A stretch of DNA of 10,083 nucleotides from Candidatus Moraniibacteriota bacterium. Its GTDB lineage: Bacteria; Patescibacteriota; Minisyncoccia; Moranbacterales; UBA2206. The position numbers and the translations under genes were made by a program. The notes beneath the pieces are model-generated. The model was given only the letters and a program-made list of their open reading frames with translations. It was not told where the DNA came from and made no database searches. Positions 6,475-10,083 of the stretch are shown here, piece by piece (the stretch's first letter is position 1; each line of letters begins with the position of its first letter). Location: positions 1-10,083 of the forward strand of contig JAPLXF010000078.1 in assembly GCA_026396205.1 (NCBI GenBank), written 5' to 3'.

Positions 6475-8268
6475 ATGGAAATTAGGAATATCGCCATCAT
6501 CGCTCATGTGGACCACGGCAAAACGACTTTGACCGATGCTTTGATGCGCCAAACCGGCATGGTAACGGAAGAAGGCGTGAGCATGGATTCCAATGCGCTG
6601 GAAAAAGAAAGAGGCATTACGATTTATTCCAAAAATGCGTCTTTGTTCTATAAAAATACCAAAATAAATATCGTGGACACTCCGGGACATGCTGATTTCG
6701 GCAGTGAAGTGGAACGGGTTTTGCGCTCTATCGACAGCGTACTTTTGGTCGTGGATGCCCAGGAAGGTCCGATGCCGCAAACGCGCTTTGTTTTGAAAAA
6801 ATCTTTGGAGTTGGGAATCAAGCCAATCGTGGTGATTAATAAAATTGACAAGCCGGCGGCTGATCCGGATCTGGCGCAGGAACAAGTTTTTGAATTATTT
6901 TTAGATTTAGGCGCCAATGACGAACAGTTGGATTTTACAACCGTTTATGCCATCGGGAAAGCCGGGATCGCTAAAATGCATATGGATGATGATTCTCAAA
7001 ATCTGAATCCGCTTTTGGAAACGATTTTAGCCAAAGTTAAGTCGGCCGAGGCGGATACAAAAAGCCAATTAAGATTCCAACCGTTTAATCTGGCTTATGA
7101 TAATTTTTTAGGCCGGATGGCGATTGGCCGGATTTATGAAGGCAAGATAAAAGTTAATCAAAATGTTTGTGTCAAAGAAGCCGACAAAGAAATCGGCTCC
7201 GGCCGAATTACCAAAATTTATACTTTCCGCGGTTTGGAAAGAAAAGAAGTGGAGGAAGCGGAAGCCGGGGATATTGCGATGATTGCCGGACTGCCGAATA
7301 TTTATATCGGTGAAACGATTTGCGAGGATATGTCCCAAGAATCATTGCCGGCGATTAAAATCGATGAGCCAACAATTTCTTTGGATTTTCTGATCAATGA
7401 TTCGCCCTTTGCGGGGCAGGACGGAAAATTTGTTACCAATACTCAGCTCCGTGAAAGATTGGAAAAAGAATTGGAAGTCAATGTGGGACTTAAAATTGAT
7501 TTTTCCATAGCAGATCATTATAAAGTTTTTGGAAGAGGGGAATTACACATTGCCATTCTTTTAGAAAATATGCGGCGCGAAGGCTATGAACTGCAGGTTT
7601 CCCAGCCCCAAGTTATTATAAAAAATGAAGGCGGCCAAAAACTGGAACCATTTGAAGAAGCGACCATCGATGTTCCTAACGCTATGGCAGGAACCGTGAT
7701 AGAAAGTTTAGGCCGGCGCAAAGGCATAATGCAGGAAATGAAACAGACCGGAAATATTAGCCGGATTATTTTTGAAGTGCCGACGCGCGGAATCCTGGGC
7801 TATCGCGGACAATTCATCATTGAAACCCGCGGCGAAGGCATATTTTCCAGCCGGGTTACCGGCTTCAAGCCCTATGTTGGAGAAATAAGCAAGCGTGATG
7901 TCGGCTCTATGGTTTCCATGGCTACCGGCAAAGCCTTGGGATTTTCCCTTTTTAATCTGCAAAATCGGGGAACATTATATGTCGGTCCTGGCGCTGAAGT
8001 TTATGAAGGCATGGTTATCGGCAATACTTCCAAAGGTGCAGATATGGCTGTCAATCCTATCAAGGGCAAGCAGATGTCCAATATGCGCGCATCCGGAACG
8101 GATGAGGCGATAACGCTAACTCCATTTTATAAAATTACTATCGAAAGAGGTTTGGAAACAATGGCCGAAGATGAATATCTGGAAATTACGCCGCAAAATG
8201 TCAGGCTCCGCAAGCAATATTTGACTGAAATAGACAGGATTCGGGCAGCGCGGAAAAGCAGTGTATAA
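6475..8268 (+). CDS. typA: Translational GTPase TypA/BipA
   Basis: A ribosome-binding GTPase of the EF-G family that helps 50S assembly and growth under stress or cold. G1 AHVDHGKTT (residues 10-18), switch I RGITI (46-50, Thr49), G3 DTPGHADFG (68-76) and G4 NKID (122-125) are all intact. The TypA-specific body follows: ISLDFLINDSPFAGQDGKF, then GRGELHIAILLENMRREG, PTRGILGYRGQF and the C-terminal NMRASGTDEA with the QYLTEIDR end. At 597 residues it is close to the usual length. The start is set by the alignment of MEIRNIAIIAHVDHGK with the family; no Shine-Dalgarno is visible. It appears to be transcribed alone, with a promoter and terminator upstream and a terminator downstream. Confidence 0.97.
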   Translation: MEIRNIAIIAHVDHGKTTLTDALMRQTGMVTEEGVSMDSNALEKERGITIYSKNASLFYKNTKINIVDTPGHADFGSEVERVLRSIDSVLLVVDAQEGPMPQTRFVLKKSLELGIKPIVVINKIDKPAADPDLAQEQVFELFLDLGANDEQLDFTTVYAIGKAGIAKMHMDDDSQNLNPLLETILAKVKSAEADTKSQLRFQPFNLAYDNFLGRMAIGRIYEGKIKVNQNVCVKEADKEIGSGRITKIYTFRGLERKEVEEAEAGDIAMIAGLPNIYIGETICEDMSQESLPAIKIDEPTISLDFLINDSPFAGQDGKFVTNTQLRERLEKELEVNVGLKIDFSIADHYKVFGRGELHIAILLENMRREGYELQVSQPQVIIKNEGGQKLEPFEEATIDVPNAMAGTVIESLGRRKGIMQEMKQTGNISRIIFEVPTRGILGYRGQFIIETRGEGIFSSRVTGFKPYVGEISKRDVGSMVSMATGKALGFSLFNLQNRGTLYVGPGAEVYEGMVIGNTSKGADMAVNPIKGKQMSNMRASGTDEAITLTPFYKITIERGLETMAEDEYLEITPQNVRLRKQYLTEIDRIRAARKSSV

Positions 8269-8322
8269 TTCAAATCTTTCCATATCAACCAACAAAAATC
8301 TTAGTTAAAGTTTTAATCATTT

Positions 8323-8370
8323 TGCTTACATTTTTAGCCTACGCAAGAAATGTAAGCATTATTCTTTTTT
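8323..8370 (+). terminator. Intrinsic terminator of typA
   Basis: The perfect 11-bp stem TGCTTACATTT (8323-8333) / AAATGTAAGCA (8348-8358) has a 14-nt loop and is followed by the T-rich TTATTCTTTTTT. It lies 54 bp after the typA stop. The stem is AT-rich but long and exact. Confidence 0.7.
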
Positions 8371-8432
8371 GAAATTTGTCGGTTTATGTGGTTATATTTC
8401 CGACGAGGCTTGCATATTTTGCGTAGGCTAAA
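8333..8432. repeat. 14-bp perfect inverted repeat spanning the terminator loop
   Basis: TTTAGCCTACGCAA (8333-8346) and TTGCGTAGGCTAAA (8419-8432) are exact reverse complements. The left arm is essentially the loop of the terminator hairpin at 8323-8358, so both pairings together would make a pseudoknot, or they compete. GCTTGCAT just before the right arm (8408-8415) resembles GCTTACAT of the terminator stem. Confidence 0.8.
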
Positions 8433-8446
8433 GGTTGTTGTTTTTT

Positions 8447-8505
8447 TGTCATTTTGAATTTGTTTTAGGATCTACTAGATTCCGGTTTTAAAGACCGAAA
8501 TAACA
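8447..8505. repeat. REP-like imperfect palindrome
   Basis: It begins TGTCATTTTGAATTTG and ends AAGACCGAAATAACA, with TCTACTAGATT at the centre. The two halves are imperfect reverse complements over about 28-30 bases. The form (TGTCATTyTGA ... TAGATTCCGG ... CCGrAATrACA) is that of dispersed palindromic repeats seen between genes in many bacteria. No other copy lies in this window. Confidence 0.55.
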
Positions 8506-8518
8506 TAAAAAAAGCAAT

Positions 8519-8549
8519 TTGACAGTAAATGTCGAGGATGTGGTATAAT
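8519..8549 (+). promoter_or_regulatory. Promoter of the beta-helix gene, likely leaderless
   Basis: A perfect TTGACA (8519-8524), a 19-bp spacer and a perfect TATAAT (8544-8549) preceded by TGG (extended -10). Transcription would begin near 8556, which is the first base of an ATG, so the message may have no 5' leader. The same TGGTATAAT core occurs before typA. Confidence 0.75.
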
Positions 8550-8555
8550 AAATCA

Positions 8556-10083
8556 ATGGAAAATGAAACTAAAATCAAAAAACATGAAACTCTCTCTCTC
8601 TCTCTCTCTCGAATAAGTCCTACGCGCTAAAATTAAATCCCTACTTTTTGGTTTTGTTTTCGGCAACCTTGTTTTTAGGCTGTTTTTTGATAGCCAGTTC
8701 AGCCAGTGCGGCGACTTATTATGTTGATAAAGACGGAGTCGGTGGAATTTGTAGTGACAGCAATACAAAAGCTCAAGCCCAAAATACTACATCTCCATGG
8801 TGCACTATTGATAAAGCCAGCTCAAATGCGGCAACGGGAGATGTGGTAATTATTAGAGCAGGAATTTACCGCGAACAAATATGGTTAAGCGCAACCGGAG
8901 TTACTTATCAGGCAGCGACCGGAGAAACCGTTATTATAAAAGGCACAAAAGCTAAAACCGGTTTTTCCCTGACGGCCGGACAAGCTTACACTTATCAAAC
9001 TGCCGAAACAGCCACCAATCTTTTAAATGTGGTAATTGAAGAAGATACAAATACTTTTTATGTTTCAAAAACTTCGAAAGAAGAGGTTGAGGCTACTGCC
9101 AGCACTTATTATTTAGACCCGGATCTGGATTTGCTTTATATCCACACTTCAGATAGTGCCGATCCTTCAACGCATACTATAGGGGCTTATCAATATTCTT
9201 CTATTTTAGGCGGAAATCAAAACAATACAACTTTAACGGATTTAATATTGGCTGATGGTTATTATGGCGTTTATACTTCAAGTACAAATTTAATAATAAA
9301 CAACTGCACTTTTTATAATTTTTTAATTGATGGAATTTACACTGCTGGTTCAAATTCCACAATAACTGGCAGCACCTTTCATCATATTGCTAGAAGGAGC
9401 ATAAGATTGATTTCGGGGTCAAACCACACAGTCAACCGCAATGTTTTTTATTCCAATACCTATGGAATTGTTGCAGATTCCGCTGGTAGCAATTTTACCA
9501 TTAAAAATAACATATTTTATAATAACCAACCTAATTTTAGATTAATAGGAACTAATTATAATCAGGCGGCAACTTTTAGCAACGGAAGCAATTATTATAT
9601 TTATAATAATGTTTTTTACAACAACGGATATAATAATATTGACGTTGATGAGGCGTTGGGATTTAATACTGTTTCAAATATTGATGTCAGAAATAATATT
9701 TTTTACAAGAATTTAGCATATGCCATATACGAAATAAGCGTAACCGGTACTCATATAGTTCAATATAATATATTTTATCAAAATTACAGTGCACCTACTT
9801 ATGTACATCAATTAAGTTCTCCATATTTTTCATTTGACACAACCAATCAATATATTGATCCCTTATTTACTAATCCATCAGCATATGATTTCACTCTGCA
9901 AAAAAATAGCCCGGCCATTAACGCAGGTGCGACAATCGCGGATGTTGCGGATGATTACCTTGGAAATTCAAGACCTAACAGCAATTCTTATGATATCGGC
10001 GCTTATGAATATCAAAATGTGATTAATCGGCCAGTTATTGCTACTGATGGAGGAAACGGAGCCGGAAAGGATTTTTCAACCAC
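8556..10083 (+). CDS. Exported right-handed beta-helix protein, partial, start interrupted by a CT repeat
   Basis: The frame beginning at 8588 (after TGA 8585) is open to the window edge but contains no ATG at all. From 8609 it reads SNKSYALKLNP, a hydrophobic stretch with FLVLFSATLFLG, and a probable signal-peptidase site ASSASA before ATYYVDKDG. The mature part has the PWCTIDKASSNAATGDVVII...YRE opening typical of surface beta-helix proteins. Repeated coils with an N-x-[IV]-F-Y motif follow (NRNVFYSN, KNNIFYNN, YNNVFYNN, RNNIFYKN, about 9434-9783). It then has NSPAINAG and SYDIGAYEY, the ending seen in choice-of-anchor-Q-type proteins. Candidate ATGs at 8556, 8563 and 8584 lie before the CT tract in the two other frames; all hit stops soon after it with ten units. 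Nine units would join ATG 8556, and eleven would join ATG 8563/8584. The protein probably sits at the cell surface and binds or cleaves glycans, but no catalytic residues were identified. Confidence 0.8.
8590..8610 (+). repeat. (CT)10 dinucleotide repeat at the 5' end of the beta-helix gene
   Basis: C(TC)10, encoding alternating Leu-Ser. It lies between the candidate start codons and the signal peptide, so its length sets the reading frame. Length ten is off for all three ATGs. Confidence 0.95.

Noticed and set aside
8648..8650. TTG as the true start of the beta-helix gene, making the CT tract irrelevant
   Set aside because: It would remove the positive N-region of the signal peptide, has no Shine-Dalgarno, and leaves the near-perfect promoter and upstream ATGs unexplained. 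It is not fully excluded.
8645..8680. Lipobox-like FLGC in the signal peptide
   Set aside because: It lies within the hydrophobic core with Leu at -2, and a better type I site (ASSASA) follows.
8553..8768. Minus-strand 71-codon reading frame over the CT tract
   Set aside because: It is the antisense of the beta-helix 5' end, with repeated Arg-Glu from the GA repeat and no family resemblance.
8609..10083. Beta-helix protein as the DGR target of the left-hand retroelement
   Set aside because: No template-like repeat and no C-type-lectin-like variable region are visible; it is 7.5 kb away.
1..10083. tRNA, rRNA or CRISPR array
   Set aside because: No T-loop-like cloverleaf signals and no spaced direct repeats were found; the only arrays are contiguous heptamers and simple repeats.

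Overview
The window is AT-rich bacterial DNA that most resembles a Patescibacteria (Candidate Phyla Radiation, Parcubacteria-like) genome. I infer this from four things: a leucyl-tRNA synthetase with a Nudix domain inside its editing region, an Avd-like protein next to a DGR-type reverse transcriptase, starts that mostly lack Shine-Dalgarno sequences, and many short AT-rich repeats. The assignment is not proven, because no rRNA or other phylogenetic marker is present.

Left part (1-1231): a decayed retroelement. A partial Avd-like four-helix-bundle gene runs leftwards off the window. Its only nearby ATG is separated from its reading frame by a run of 11 G. Diverging from it, 23 bp away, is a reverse transcriptase with the DGR-style motif 4 (GNLTSQ) and YADD. 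It is broken by a one-base frameshift in an A run and appears to have two in-frame internal deletions. No template or variable repeat was found. Between it and leuS lies a stop-terminated 28-codon reading frame (27 amino acids and a stop) that looks like a diverged copy of the leuS 5' end.

Centre (1232-6308): a tight three-gene set on the plus strand. It consists of leuS, a small sugar-phosphate nucleotidyltransferase (16 bp gap) and an NRAMP-related metal transporter (4 bp ATGA overlap). The synthetase has a complete Nudix box inserted after its editing-site motif and contains four separate 4 x 7 bp tandem repeats. The transporter starts with a MerR/excisionase-like helix-turn-helix domain and lacks two of the usual metal ligands.

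Right part (6309-10083): a promoter, terminator and long hairpin lead into typA (BipA), a ribosome-associated GTPase. Behind typA comes a spacer with a terminator, a 14-bp inverted repeat that overlaps the terminator loop, and a REP-like imperfect palindrome. A consensus extended -10 promoter then drives a large exported parallel beta-helix protein that runs off the right end. This gene has no usable start in its own frame. A (CT)10 tract lies between three ATGs and the signal peptide, and loss or gain of one CT unit would join the frame to one or another ATG. This is the layout of a phase-variable surface protein and is the most interesting system in the window. The main alternative for both frame-breaking tracts (G11 and CT10) is sequencing or assembly error.
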